In this document: piece by piece, positions 18,014 through 27,198 of the stretch
How the letters are laid out: each line of letters begins with the position of its first letter
How positions within the stretch are numbered: position 1 is the first letter of the stretch
Assembly: GCF_016907275.1 (NCBI RefSeq)
Contig: NZ_JAFBBP010000001.1
Span: forward strand, 3,338,001 to 3,402,000
Direction: 5' to 3'
DNA: 64,000 nt
From: Micromonospora luteifusca
GTDB lineage: Bacteria; Actinomycetota; Actinomycetes; Mycobacteriales; Micromonosporaceae
Made by a program: the position numbers and the translations under genes
The notes under the pieces: model-generated
Told to the model about the DNA's origin: nothing
Database searches by the model: none
What the model saw: the letters and a program-made list of their open reading frames with translations, nothing else

Positions 18014-18697
18014 ATGCGCATCCGCCCCCTGCTCGTCGTACTCAGCACCGCGTTGGTCGGCGCCCTCGGCGCCGCGTCCAGCGCGTCCGCCGCCCCACCC
18101 GGCCCGCAACCCATCATCGGCGGCAGCACCGTCTCGTCCGCGCCCTGGGCCGCCGCGGTGCTGAGCAACGGCTCGTTCACCTGCTCCGGCAGCGTCATCG
18201 CCTCGCAGTGGGTGCTCACCGCCCGGCACTGCATCAGCGGCACCATGTCGGTCCGGGTCGGCAGCGTCTACCGCGCCTCGGGCGGGGTCACCCGCACGGT
18301 CAGCGCCACCTACACCCGCAACGACCTCGCCCTCATGCGGCTCTCCAGCACCGTCAGCACCTCGACGGTGACCCTGGCCAGCAGCAACCCGCCCATCAAC
18401 TCGACGAACTCGATCTACGGGTGGGGCATGACCTGCTACAGCGGCTGCTCCGCGTCCAGCCAACTGAAGACCGCCACGGTGCGGGTGACCAGCAACAGCG
18501 TCACCGACGCGTACGGGGGGCAGGCGATCCGCAGCACCGAGATCAGCGGTAACGCCTGGCGGGGCGACTCGGGTGGCCCGCAGTTCTACAACGGGCAGCA
18601 GGTCGGTGTCGCCTCCACCGCCGACGGCTACAGCATCCAGAACTACGGCAGCGTTGCGTACAACCGGGCCTGGATCACCTCGGTGGCCGGTGTCTGA
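18014..18697 (+). CDS. Secreted trypsin-like serine protease
   Basis: A 227-residue S1 (chymotrypsin-fold) protease. A Sec signal peptide (LLVVLSTALVGALGAASS) ends near residue 26; the mature chain follows after a short pro-segment at IIGG. Catalytic residues are His72 (TARHC), Asp104 (RNDLALMRL) and Ser186 (RGDSGGP). At ~190 residues the mature form is compact, like streptogrisins, with two likely disulfides. The AAGGAG ribosome site is good. It probably degrades extracellular protein; the specificity pocket cannot be assigned with confidence. Confidence 0.93.
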   Translation: MRIRPLLVVLSTALVGALGAASSASAAPPGPQPIIGGSTVSSAPWAAAVLSNGSFTCSGSVIASQWVLTARHCISGTMSVRVGSVYRASGGVTRTVSATYTRNDLALMRLSSTVSTSTVTLASSNPPINSTNSIYGWGMTCYSGCSASSQLKTATVRVTSNSVTDAYGGQAIRSTEISGNAWRGDSGGPQFYNGQQVGVASTADGYSIQNYGSVAYNRAWITSVAGV

Positions 18698-18826
18698 CGG
18701 TTAGCGCCTCACGCGGTGCGGATGGCCGGCTGAGTGCCGGCCGTCCGCGCCGCGTCGTTTTGCAGCATCCGATCAGGTGAACAATGCACCCGATCGGGTC
18801 GCGCCACTCCTGACAGCATCGGAACC

Positions 18827-19285
18827 GTGCTGGTCGTGACGACAGAGCAACTGCCCGGCTATGAGATCCGCCAGATTCTCGGTGAGGTGGTGTCATCGAT
18901 GGCCAGGACGCGCAACCCGTACCGCGAGGGAGTCAAGAACCTGCGCGGTGGCGCGTACGACCCGCTGGCCCCGGACAACCTGACCCGCTGGCGCACCGAC
19001 TCGGTGTCCCGGCTCGGCGAGGAGGCCCTGCGGCTCGGCGCGAACGCGGTGATCGGCATGCGGTTCGACAGCCGGGACTGCGGCGAGATGTGGATGGAGA
19101 TCTGCGCGTACGGAACGGCAGTGGTCGCCGTACCCAAGATGCCCGAAGTCATGCCGGCCGACCAGCCGGCGGTCGCTGCGGGGACCGCGGAGGTCGCGGG
19201 CTTCACCGGGTCTCCCGGCGGCATCGCCGAACCAGCCAGCGCCCCCAACCTCAGAACCGCCGCAGAAACCCCAACCGGCGACTAA
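18827..19285 (+). CDS. YbjQ/UPF0145 (heavy-metal-binding-like) domain protein
   Basis: About 152 residues. The YbjQ pattern is clear: TTEQLPGYEIRQILGEV, then RNPYREGVKNLRGG, then LGEEALRLGANAVIGMRFD. The fold is pentameric; heavy-metal binding was proposed from structure only. A roughly 45-residue Pro/Ala-rich tail follows. The GTG at 18827 (another at 18836) lacks a ribosome site; CAGCAT seven bases upstream hints at a leaderless message. After the stop comes a C-rich tract and a long palindrome. Confidence 0.8.
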   Translation: MLVVTTEQLPGYEIRQILGEVVSSMARTRNPYREGVKNLRGGAYDPLAPDNLTRWRTDSVSRLGEEALRLGANAVIGMRFDSRDCGEMWMEICAYGTAVVAVPKMPEVMPADQPAVAAGTAEVAGFTGSPGGIAEPASAPNLRTAAETPTGD

Positions 19286-19337
19286 CCACCCACCACCCCA
19301 CCCACCACCCACCCCATCCCAGCCCCACCCCGACCTG

Positions 19338-19398
19338 GTTGATCATGAGGTTATTGCCCGACGTCTCGGCGTGTCGTGGCAATAACCTCATGATCAAC
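19338..19398. repeat. Intergenic palindromic element, copy 1
   Basis: Perfect 21-bp arms (19338-19358 and 19378-19398; arm begins GTTGATCATGAGGTTATTGC) around a 19-base spacer containing CGGCGTGTCG. It lies between the convergent YbjQ and purB genes; on each strand the stop codon is followed by a C-rich, G-poor tract that leads into the hairpin. A second copy with the same arms is at 45818 and a variant at 46930. Confidence 0.9.
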
Positions 19399-19437
19399 AG
19401 GGGATAGGGGGGTGGGGGCCGGGGGGAGGGGGGCGGG

Positions 19438-20871
19438 TTAGAGGATGGGGGGTGGGGAGTAGGTGGCGGCGTTGGGGTGGGTTTGGACCACCTTGGTGAT
19501 GCGGCGGGTTATCGCGGCCACCTGGGCGGGAGCGGCGCCGACGAATGCGCTGCGGTCGGCGACCAGGGTGTCGATGTCGGCGCGGGAGAGGCCGAGTCGG
19601 CCGTCCGCCGCCAACCGGTCGAACAGGTCGTTCTCCGGCGAGCCCTTCTCGCGCATCGCCAGGGCCACCGCGACCGCGTGCTCCTTGATCACCTCGTGGG
19701 CGACCTCGCGGCCGACGCCACGCCGGACCGCCGCCACCAGGATCTTCGTGGTGGCCAGGAACGGCAGGAACCGCTCCAGCTCCCGGTTGATCACTGCCGG
19801 GTACGCGCCGAACTCGTCGAGCACGGTGAGGAACGTCTGGAAAAGCCCGTCCGCAGCGAAGAACGCGTCCGGCAGGGCCACCCGGCGGACCACCGAGCAG
19901 GACACGTCCCCCTCGTTCCACTGGTCACCGGCCAGCTCGCCGACCATCGACAGGTAACCCCGGATGATCACCGCGAAACCGTTCACCCGCTCCGACGAGC
20001 GGGTGTTCATCTTGTGCGGCATCGCGCTGGAGCCGACCTGACCCGGCTTGAAGCCCTCGGTCGCCAACTCCTGGCCGACCATCAGCCGGATCGTGGTGGC
20101 CAGCGACGACGGCGCGGCGGCGGTCTGGGCCAGGGCGGCCAGCACGTCGAAGTCCAGCGAGCGCGGGTAGACCTGCCCGACGCTGTCCAGCACTCGGGAG
20201 AAGCCCAGGTGCTCGGCGACCCGCCGCTCCAACTCGGCCACCTTGTCGGCGTCGCCGTCGAAGAGGTCCAACTGGTCGGCGGCCGTGCCGACCGGCCCCT
20301 TGATCCCACGCAGCGGGTAGCGGGCGATCAACTCTTCCAGCCGCTCGTACGCGATCAGCAGCTCCTCCGCCGCCGACGCGAAGCGCTTGCCGAGCGTGGT
20401 GGCCTGCGCCGCCACGTTGTGCGAACGGCCGGTCATGACCAGCTCGGAGTGCTCGTGGGCCAGCCAGGCCAAGCGGGCGAGGGTGGCCACCACCCGGTCC
20501 CGGATCAGCTCCAGCGAGGCGCGCACCTGGAGCTGCTCGACGTTCTCGGTGAGGTCCCGCGAGGTCATCCCCTTGTGCACGTGCTCGTGCCCGGCGAGCG
20601 CGCTGAACTCCTCGATCCGGGCCTTCACGTCATGCCGGGTGACCCGTTCCCGCTCCGCGATCGAGGCAAGGTCGACCTGGTCGAGCACCCGCTCGTACGC
20701 CTCGACCACACCGTCCGGCACCGGCACGCCCAGGTCGCGCTGAGCGCGTAGCACGGCGAGCCAGAGCCGCCGCTCCATCCGGACCTTCTCCTCCGGAGAC
20801 CAGAGGGCGACCAATTCGGGCGAGGCGTACCGGTTGGCCAGCACGTTGGGGATCGTCGTCACGTACCTCAT
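19438..20871 (-). CDS. purB: Adenylosuccinate lyase
   Basis: A 477-residue member of the fumarase/aspartase superfamily that cleaves SAICAR and adenylosuccinate. The signature loop GSSAMPHKMNTRSSERV (near residue 290) carries the flexible catalytic serine region; TGRSHNVAAQATTLGKR holds the catalytic His. Nearly all the length is conserved. GTG three codons inside the ATG is an alternative start. The gene is monocistronic, with the palindromic element downstream. Confidence 0.96.
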   Translation of the reverse strand: MRYVTTIPNVLANRYASPELVALWSPEEKVRMERRLWLAVLRAQRDLGVPVPDGVVEAYERVLDQVDLASIAERERVTRHDVKARIEEFSALAGHEHVHKGMTSRDLTENVEQLQVRASLELIRDRVVATLARLAWLAHEHSELVMTGRSHNVAAQATTLGKRFASAAEELLIAYERLEELIARYPLRGIKGPVGTAADQLDLFDGDADKVAELERRVAEHLGFSRVLDSVGQVYPRSLDFDVLAALAQTAAAPSSLATTIRLMVGQELATEGFKPGQVGSSAMPHKMNTRSSERVNGFAVIIRGYLSMVGELAGDQWNEGDVSCSVVRRVALPDAFFAADGLFQTFLTVLDEFGAYPAVINRELERFLPFLATTKILVAAVRRGVGREVAHEVIKEHAVAVALAMREKGSPENDLFDRLAADGRLGLSRADIDTLVADRSAFVGAAPAQVAAITRRITKVVQTHPNAATYSPPPIL

Positions 20872-20922
20872 TGTCCCGCACCCGCAGGCCTCCAGCCGAA
20901 CCGGGCCGGGTTGCCGGGGCCG

Positions 20923-23298
20923 TCAGGGGCGACTGACCTCGTAGACCGTGACCGAGCCGGCGACCAGCCGAACCTCGACCAGCCGGGCCAGGTCCGGCGA
21001 CACCACGCCCGCCCTGGCGTCGGCGAACAGCCACCGGACCCCGTGCTGCGTCCGGAGCCGCTCCAGGTCGGCGGTGGTCGGCGTGGTGAACACCCGGTCG
21101 TTGAACGCGAGCAGTTCCTGATCGGGGAAGTTCTGCCGGGCGTACCCCAGGTTGTCGACGCCGTGCGCGGCCACGACCGCGTCGGTGTAGCCCCAGCTCT
21201 CCACCACCGTGCGGTGGCCGCCCAGACCGGTCACCCAGAACGCCCGGGCATCGCAGTGCGGGGTGGTTCGCACCGGCCGGCAGTGCACGTTGGTGGCGAC
21301 CACGTCGTCGTCGGCGGCGTGCTCGTCCAGCCACAACGCCGCGCGCAGCTCGTCGACGGTCAGCGCGTACGGCTGCGGCCCGGTCGCCGGCACCGGCTCG
21401 GTCAACACCGAGCGGACGACCCCGCCCACGGCGACGGCGCCGCTGGCACCGAGCATCGCGGCGGTGACCCCCGCCACCGCGATCGTCACCGCCCGCCGAC
21501 GGCCGCCCGGTGCCGGGACGCGCCGCCGCCACAGGGCGGCCACCCCGACGGCGAGCGCGGCGGCCACCGCCACGAACAGCGCGTACCGGACCGCCGACGC
21601 ACCGAGCACCCGGAGCCATCCCTCGATGGTCGAGGTGTAGGGGGTGCCGGGTCGGGCGATCTTCGGCCACGCGAAACCCACCACCGTGCCGGCGGTGGCC
21701 AGCGCCGCCACCGCGCCGGCCACGGCGGGCACCACCAGCACCGGCCAGGGTGCCCGGGCCACGGCGAGCGACCAGGCGGTCAACACCGCGCCGACCGGGA
21801 TGACACCCATCCAGAAGTAGATCTGGCTGATCGACGGGTGCTGGAAAACCCAGGTGGTGGCAGCTCCGGCGAGCACCGTGCCGGCGAGCAGCCAGACGGC
21901 CGCGTCGGCCCGGTGCTCCCGCTCGACGAGCAGGCTCATGCCCACCCACCGTGGCGCCTGACCCAGCACCCACCAGGCGACCACGGAGAACGCCAGCAGC
22001 CAGCCGATGGCACCGCCGTCGTTGATGCCCGGCGGCAGCGGCGCATCCGGCCAGATTCCGTCGCCCCCACCGAGCGTTTCGGAGTACGGGCCGATGAAGT
22101 GCAGCAACGCCAACGCCTGCACGCGCAGCGTCGAGGCCCCACCACCGGCGAACAGCCGGAAACCGAGCGCCATCGCCGCCACCAGACAGGCCAACGCCAC
22201 CAGGGCGGGCCGCGGCACCCGCCGCTCCCGCCACCAGAACACGACCGCGGTGAGACCCAGGCCGGCGATCAGCGGTGGCAACGCACTGGACTTCGCACCC
22301 GCACAGACCAGGCCGAGGACCGGCACCAGCGCCCAGGCCGGGCCGAGGGACCGCCCTCGCGCCACGTCGACACAGAGCCCGACGAGCAGCAGCAACGGCA
22401 CCAGCACGTACGTCTGGGACGGGCTGGCGTACGACAGCGGCATCTCACCGGACGCGCCCACCGCCGAGCCGAGCGTGACCGTCGTCCCGACGAAGCCGGC
22501 GACGGCGACCACCGGGCCGGCCCAGACGGCACCACTCAGGTCGCGGGCGAGCCCGCCCGCGAGCACCGCCGCCGTACCGATCACCGGCACCAGCCAGAGT
22601 CGCAGCAGCACCGTTGTGGGCGCGATGTCGGTGATCATGCTGGCGCTGGCGATGTGCGCGTCGGAGAGGTAGTGGTAACGCAGCCCCTCCCCCGCGACGT
22701 GCGGCAACTCGAACGGCATCGCCCGGGTCAGCTCCTGCACCAGCCCCAGGTGGTAGAGCAGGTCCTGGTAGTAGCCGCCGTACACCGGGGGCAGCGGCAC
22801 CATCCGCCACTGGACGTACCCCCAGGCCACCACCACCAGCAGCGCCGCACCCATCGCCCAGTGCCACAGGACCGGCAGCGGTCGGCGCTCGCGGACCCGC
22901 CAGTGCCGGCGTAGCCCGGGGACGGCGGCGAACGCGAGGATCACGGGCAGCGGCCACCAGCGCAGCAGGGACTGCTGGCCGGCCGCCGCGGCCAGCGCCC
23001 AGGCGACGATCTCGAGCAGCAGGCCGGTGGCCGCGCCGTAGGCGAGGTCCTCCGGCAGGTTGCCCCGGCTGCCGCGCAGTGCGCGGTGCACCAGGGTCCC
23101 GGGGAGCACCAGCGCGAACACCCAGTACGCGGAGAACCGGGCGAGGTCAGGGGTTGGCACGTCGCCGCGGGACCAGACCAGGAGCAGGGCGGCGATGACG
23201 AGCGCCCACGGGAGCGTGGTGAGTACCGGCAGGAGGGGGTTCCGACGCGTCACCGGTGCCGAGGTGTCGACCCGCTCGACCAGCAGGGTGTCAGCCAC
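20923..23298 (-). CDS. Large polytopic membrane protein, probable GT-C-like glycosyltransferase
   Basis: About 791 residues with some 14 hydrophobic helices and a C-terminal extracytoplasmic domain of ~200 residues (from roughly residue 590) containing CRPVRTTPHC. The topology resembles GT-C polyprenol-dependent sugar transferases. It overlaps by 8 bases the 3' end of a GtrB/DPM-like GT2 gene that would make the lipid-linked donor, a common pairing for cell-envelope glycosylation. No catalytic motif is certain, so the transferase call is inference. Confidence 0.6.
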   Translation of the reverse strand: MADTLLVERVDTSAPVTRRNPLLPVLTTLPWALVIAALLLVWSRGDVPTPDLARFSAYWVFALVLPGTLVHRALRGSRGNLPEDLAYGAATGLLLEIVAWALAAAAGQQSLLRWWPLPVILAFAAVPGLRRHWRVRERRPLPVLWHWAMGAALLVVVAWGYVQWRMVPLPPVYGGYYQDLLYHLGLVQELTRAMPFELPHVAGEGLRYHYLSDAHIASASMITDIAPTTVLLRLWLVPVIGTAAVLAGGLARDLSGAVWAGPVVAVAGFVGTTVTLGSAVGASGEMPLSYASPSQTYVLVPLLLLVGLCVDVARGRSLGPAWALVPVLGLVCAGAKSSALPPLIAGLGLTAVVFWWRERRVPRPALVALACLVAAMALGFRLFAGGGASTLRVQALALLHFIGPYSETLGGGDGIWPDAPLPPGINDGGAIGWLLAFSVVAWWVLGQAPRWVGMSLLVEREHRADAAVWLLAGTVLAGAATTWVFQHPSISQIYFWMGVIPVGAVLTAWSLAVARAPWPVLVVPAVAGAVAALATAGTVVGFAWPKIARPGTPYTSTIEGWLRVLGASAVRYALFVAVAAALAVGVAALWRRRVPAPGGRRRAVTIAVAGVTAAMLGASGAVAVGGVVRSVLTEPVPATGPQPYALTVDELRAALWLDEHAADDDVVATNVHCRPVRTTPHCDARAFWVTGLGGHRTVVESWGYTDAVVAAHGVDNLGYARQNFPDQELLAFNDRVFTTPTTADLERLRTQHGVRWLFADARAGVVSPDLARLVEVRLVAGSVTVYEVSRP

Positions 23299-24328
23299 GG
23301 GCGCTGACCGCCGGTCCGAAGTTCGACGTACGCGCGTCGTCGTCGAACCGGCCCCGCGCGACCGTCTCGGCGGCCGGTGTCCCGTCGAGGGAGTCGAACC
23401 CGACGTGGAAGGCCGGCCGGTTCTGCACGGTGGCGTAGATCCGGCCGACGTATTCGCCCAGGAGGCCGAGGCAGACCAACTGCACCCCACTGAGCAGCAG
23501 CACCGCGACGAACATCGAGGTCCAGCCGGGGATCGTGGTGCCGGAGACGTGGGCGACCATGCCGAACACGATCAGCGCGAGACAGAGCAGGAAACTCGAC
23601 ATCCCCAACCAGGTGGCGATTCGCAGTGGCGCGGCCGAGAAGTTGGCCGTGCTCTCCCAGGCCAGGGCCACCATCCGGCGCAGCGGATACTTCGTCTCCC
23701 CGGCGGCCCGTGCCGCGCGGTCATAGCGCACCTCGGCGCTGGGGAAGCCGAGCGACGGCACCAGCAGCCGGTAGACCGGGGCGCGTTCGGGCAGCTGGCG
23801 CAGCACCTCGATCACGTCCCGGCTGAGCAACCGGAAGTCACCGGCCTGGGCGGGCAGCTCCGCCCCGACGAGCCGGCGCATCACCCAGTAGTAGCCCCGG
23901 GCGGTGTTGCGCTTGAAGATCGTGTCGGTGCTGCGGTCGGCGCGGACGCCGTAGACGACGTCCACACCGTCCTCGCGGGCCACCCGGAGCATCTCGGCGA
24001 TGGTCTCCGGCGGATCCTGGAGGTCGGCGTCGAGGCTGACCACCCACTGGCCGACGGCACGGTGGAGGCCAGCGGTCAGCGCCGCCTGGTGGCCGCTGTT
24101 GCGCCGCAGCCGGAGCACCCGCAGTTGTGGCCAGTCCCGACCGTGGTCGAAGAGCACCGACACGGTGTCGTCCCGGCTGCCGTCGTCGACGGCGACCACC
24201 TCGTAGTCGACGGCGAGTGCGTCCAGCACCGGTCGCAGCCGGGCGACCAGGGCCGGGATGACCGCGGTCTCGTTGAACATTGGGATGACCACCGAGAGGG
24301 TGGTCATCCGTGGGACGACGGACTCCAT
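23291..24328 (-). CDS. GT2 polyprenyl-phosphate glycosyltransferase (GtrB/DPM1-like)
   Basis: About 345 residues. The GT-A domain has VVIPMFNE, a VAVDDGSRDDT nucleotide-sugar site and the metal-binding DADLQDPPE, then two transmembrane helices near 240-305, as in GtrB enzymes that transfer a sugar from UDP or GDP to polyprenyl phosphate on the inner leaflet. The product is probably used by the overlapping polytopic protein. ATG codons at 24328 and 24307 are both possible; the conserved domain begins right after the second. Confidence 0.87.
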   Translation of the reverse strand: MESVVPRMTTLSVVIPMFNETAVIPALVARLRPVLDALAVDYEVVAVDDGSRDDTVSVLFDHGRDWPQLRVLRLRRNSGHQAALTAGLHRAVGQWVVSLDADLQDPPETIAEMLRVAREDGVDVVYGVRADRSTDTIFKRNTARGYYWVMRRLVGAELPAQAGDFRLLSRDVIEVLRQLPERAPVYRLLVPSLGFPSAEVRYDRAARAAGETKYPLRRMVALAWESTANFSAAPLRIATWLGMSSFLLCLALIVFGMVAHVSGTTIPGWTSMFVAVLLLSGVQLVCLGLLGEYVGRIYATVQNRPAFHVGFDSLDGTPAAETVARGRFDDDARTSNFGPAVSARG

Positions 24329-24486
24329 CGTGTTACGGCCCCGTTCCGCACGCAGGAGCGATCGGTTCCGCACCCAGGGCGCGGCACCGATCACGATCGC
24401 GTGGTAAACCCTCCACCAGCGGGCCGACTCCTGAACGGGCCGTTAACGCCTACTGGCGGGCGCCCCCATAAGGGACGATCCGCCGG

Positions 24487-25778
24487 TCAGCGTTCCAGGA
24501 TCGCTGTCACACCCTGGCCACCGGCCGCGCAGATCGAGATCAGTCCACGCCCGCTGCCCCGCTCGGCCAGCAGCTTGGCCAGGGTCGCCACGATCCGCCC
24601 GCCGGTGGCGGCGAACGGGTGACCGGCAGCCAGCGAGGAGCCGTTCACGTTGAGCCGGTCGGTGTCGATCGCGCCCAGCGGCGCGTCCAGGCCGAGGCGG
24701 TCCTTGCAGAACTCCGGCGACTCCCAGGCGGCGAGGGTGGCCAGCACCTGCGACGCGAACGCCTCGTGGATCTCGTAGTAGTCGAAATCCTGCAGCGTCA
24801 GCCCGGCCCGGGCCAGCATCCGTGGCACCGCGTACGCGGGGGCCATCAACAGCCCTTCGTCGCCGTGCACGAAGTCCACCGCCGCCGTCTCCGACCAGCT
24901 GAACCAGGCCAGCACCGGCAGGTTGTGCGCCGCCGCCCACTCCTCGCTGGCAAGCAGCACGGTGGACGCGCCGTCGGTGAGCGGTGAGGAGTTGCCGGCG
25001 GTCATCGTGGCGCGCTCGGCGTCCGAGCCGCGGGTCCGAAGACCGGCTTGAGCGAGCCGAGCTTTTCCAGGCTGGTGTCGGGGCGGAGGTTCGCATCGCG
25101 GGTCAGCCCCAGGTACGGCGTCATCAGGTCGTCGAAGAAGTTCCGCTCGTACGCGGCGGCCAGCCGCTGGTGGGAGCGCAGCGCCAACTCGTCCTGGGAG
25201 CGTCGGTCGATCTGCCAGTGCAGCGCGGTCCGGGCGGCATGGTCACCCATGGACAGGCCGGTACGCGGTTCGGCGTTGCGTGGGATCTCCGGCTTGAACG
25301 GCTGGAGTGGGCGCAGTTTCGCCGCGACCTTGAGCCGTTCGCCCAGCGTGCGGGCCGAGTTGAGCTTGAGCAGCGTGCGCCGCATCTCCTCGTTGACCGC
25401 GAGCGGCGCGTCGGAGGTGGTGTCGACACCGCCGGCGATGCCCACGTCGAGCTGACCGAGGGCGATCTTGTTGGCGACCAGGATCGCCGCCTCCAGGCCG
25501 GTGCCGCAGGCCTGCTGGATGTCGTACGCCGGGGTGTGCGGGTCGAGCCGGGAGCCGAGGATCACCTCGCGGGTGAGGTTGTAGTCGCGGGAGTGCTTGA
25601 GCACCGCCCCGGTGACGACCTCGCCGACCCGCTGCCCGGCCAGCCCGTACCTGGCGATCAGGCCGTCCAGTGCGGCGCCGAGCAGGTCCGAGTTGGACGC
25701 GTCCGCGTAGCGGGAGTTGGACCGGGCGAAGGGGATGCGGTTGCCCCCGATGATCCCGACCCGCCGGATGCTCTGCAC
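24487..25778 (-). pseudogene. fadA2: FadA2-like acetyl-CoA acetyltransferase, split by a frameshift
   Basis: The reading begins at GTG 25778 after a perfect AGGAGG and runs 258 residues to a stop at 25002; the remaining thiolase sequence continues in another frame to 24487 (ATG 25005 starts MTAGNSSPLTDGAS). Both halves are well conserved: nucleophile QQACGTG in the first, NGSSLAAGHPFAATGGR and CAAGGQG in the second. Insertion of one base near 25035, in a GG before ACCC, would restore a ~430-residue enzyme. This is a recent single-base loss or a sequencing error. It is divergent from fabG4, as in the mycobacterial Rv0243/Rv0242c/Rv0241c locus. Confidence 0.85.
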
Positions 25779-25807
25779 GATCCGCCTCCTCGACGTGTGT
25801 TGCTCGA

Positions 25808-25827
25808 ACCCTACTCGCCAGTAGGCT
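25808..25827. promoter_or_regulatory. Divergent promoter with TetR-type operator
   Basis: CCTACT-CGCC-AGTAGG (25810-25825) is a perfect dyad overlapping the fabG4 -10 TAGGCT (25822-25827; six bases before ATG, so leaderless) and the thiolase -10 TAGGGT (minus strand, 25808-25813). Closely similar half-sites lie in the tetR promoter at 37664-37694. Confidence 0.65.
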
Positions 25828-25833
25828 ACGCCC

Positions 25834-27198
25834 ATGACCGACAGGTACGCGAGCTTCGTCCAATCGGCCGCCGGCCGCGCGCTGGTCAAGCGCCTCGGGC
25901 TGCCGGACCCGCCCCGACTGCGCCGGCACCATCCCGGCGATCCGTTGCTGCCCGGGCCGGCCCTGCTCGGTGCGGCCACCGGCGGCCGGCTCGCCGAGCC
26001 CATCAGCAAGATCCTGACCAGCGCCGGGGTCGAGCTGGCCGACCCGGTCGCCGACACCGCCCCCGACGACAACCCGCGGCGGTACGGCGCACTGCTCTTC
26101 GACGCCACCGGGATCACCGATTCCACCGACCTGCGCCAGCTCTACGACTTCTTTCACCCGCAGGCCCGGGCGCTGCTGCCCAGCGGTCGGGTGATCGTGC
26201 TGGGCACACCTCCGCAGGAGTGCGGGTCGCCCCGCGAGGCGACCGCCCAACGTGCTCTGGAAGGCCTGGTCCGCAGCATCGGCAAGGAGTTCGGTCGGGG
26301 CACCACCGCGCAACTCGTCCACGTGACCCGCGCCGAGAGTGGCATCCTCACGAGCCTGGAGTCGACCCTCCGATTTCTCCTGTCCGGGCGCTCCGCGTAC
26401 GTCTCGGGGCAGGTCATCCGGGTCGGCGCCGGCACGGCGAGTGCCCCGGCCGACTGGAACCGCCCACTCGACGGGCAGGTCGTGCTGGTGACCGGTGCCG
26501 CGCGCGGGATCGGTGCGGCGCTGGCGAAGGTGCTGGCCCGCGACGGCGCGCAGGTCGTAGCGCTGGACGTCCCAGCCGCCGGGGACGCACTCGCGGCAGT
26601 GGCGAACGACATCGGCGGCACGGCCGTGCAGCTCGACCTGACCGCACCGGACGCACCGACCCGGCTCGCCGACCACCTGGCCAGCCGACACGGCCGGGTC
26701 GACGTGGTGGTGCACAACGCCGGCATCACCCGGGACAAGACGCTCGGCCGGATGGACGCCGACCGGTGGGACCAGGTCATCGACGTCAACCTCTCCAGCC
26801 AGGAGCGGATCAACGACGTGCTGCTGGAGCGGGCGCTGATCCCGACCGGCGGACGGATCGTCTCGGTCTCCTCGATCGCCGGGATCGCCGGCAACCGGGG
26901 GCAGACCAACTACGCCACCAGCAAGGCCGGCGTGATCGGGTTGGTCGACTCACTCGCCCCGGCCCTGCGCGAGCGGGGAATCAGCGTCAACGCGGTGGCC
27001 CCCGGCTTCATCGAGACGCGGCTGACCGCGCGCATCCCGCTGGTGGTCCGCGAGGCTGGCCGGCGGATGAACAGCCTGGCCCAGGGCGGGTTGCCGGTGG
27101 ACGTGGCCGAGACGATCGGCTGGTTGGCCTGGCCGGCCAGCGGTGCGGTCAGCGGAAACGTGGTCCGGGTCTGCGGCCAGAGCCTGCTGGGGGCGTGA
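25834..27198 (+). CDS. fabG4: High-molecular-weight 3-oxoacyl reductase (FabG4-like)
   Basis: A 454-residue protein of the HMW-FabG type. Residues 1-200 are a flavodoxin-like, degenerate Rossmann domain; residues 210-454 are a full SDR with the NAD(H) loop TGAARGIG, HNAGITRDK, a catalytic Ser in VSVSSIAG and YATSK (Tyr and Lys). FabG4 homologues reduce 3-oxoacyl-CoA with NADH. The gene overlaps the htdX-like gene (TGATG) and is divergent from a thiolase, giving three successive steps of acyl-chain metabolism. Confidence 0.9.
   Translation: MTDRYASFVQSAAGRALVKRLGLPDPPRLRRHHPGDPLLPGPALLGAATGGRLAEPISKILTSAGVELADPVADTAPDDNPRRYGALLFDATGITDSTDLRQLYDFFHPQARALLPSGRVIVLGTPPQECGSPREATAQRALEGLVRSIGKEFGRGTTAQLVHVTRAESGILTSLESTLRFLLSGRSAYVSGQVIRVGAGTASAPADWNRPLDGQVVLVTGAARGIGAALAKVLARDGAQVVALDVPAAGDALAAVANDIGGTAVQLDLTAPDAPTRLADHLASRHGRVDVVVHNAGITRDKTLGRMDADRWDQVIDVNLSSQERINDVLLERALIPTGGRIVSVSSIAGIAGNRGQTNYATSKAGVIGLVDSLAPALRERGISVNAVAPGFIETRLTARIPLVVREAGRRMNSLAQGGLPVDVAETIGWLAWPASGAVSGNVVRVCGQSLLGA

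Noticed and set aside
20911..22914. 667-codon plus-strand frame opposite the polytopic membrane gene
   Set aside because: The His/Arg/Gln-rich product is a typical antisense shadow in high-GC DNA.
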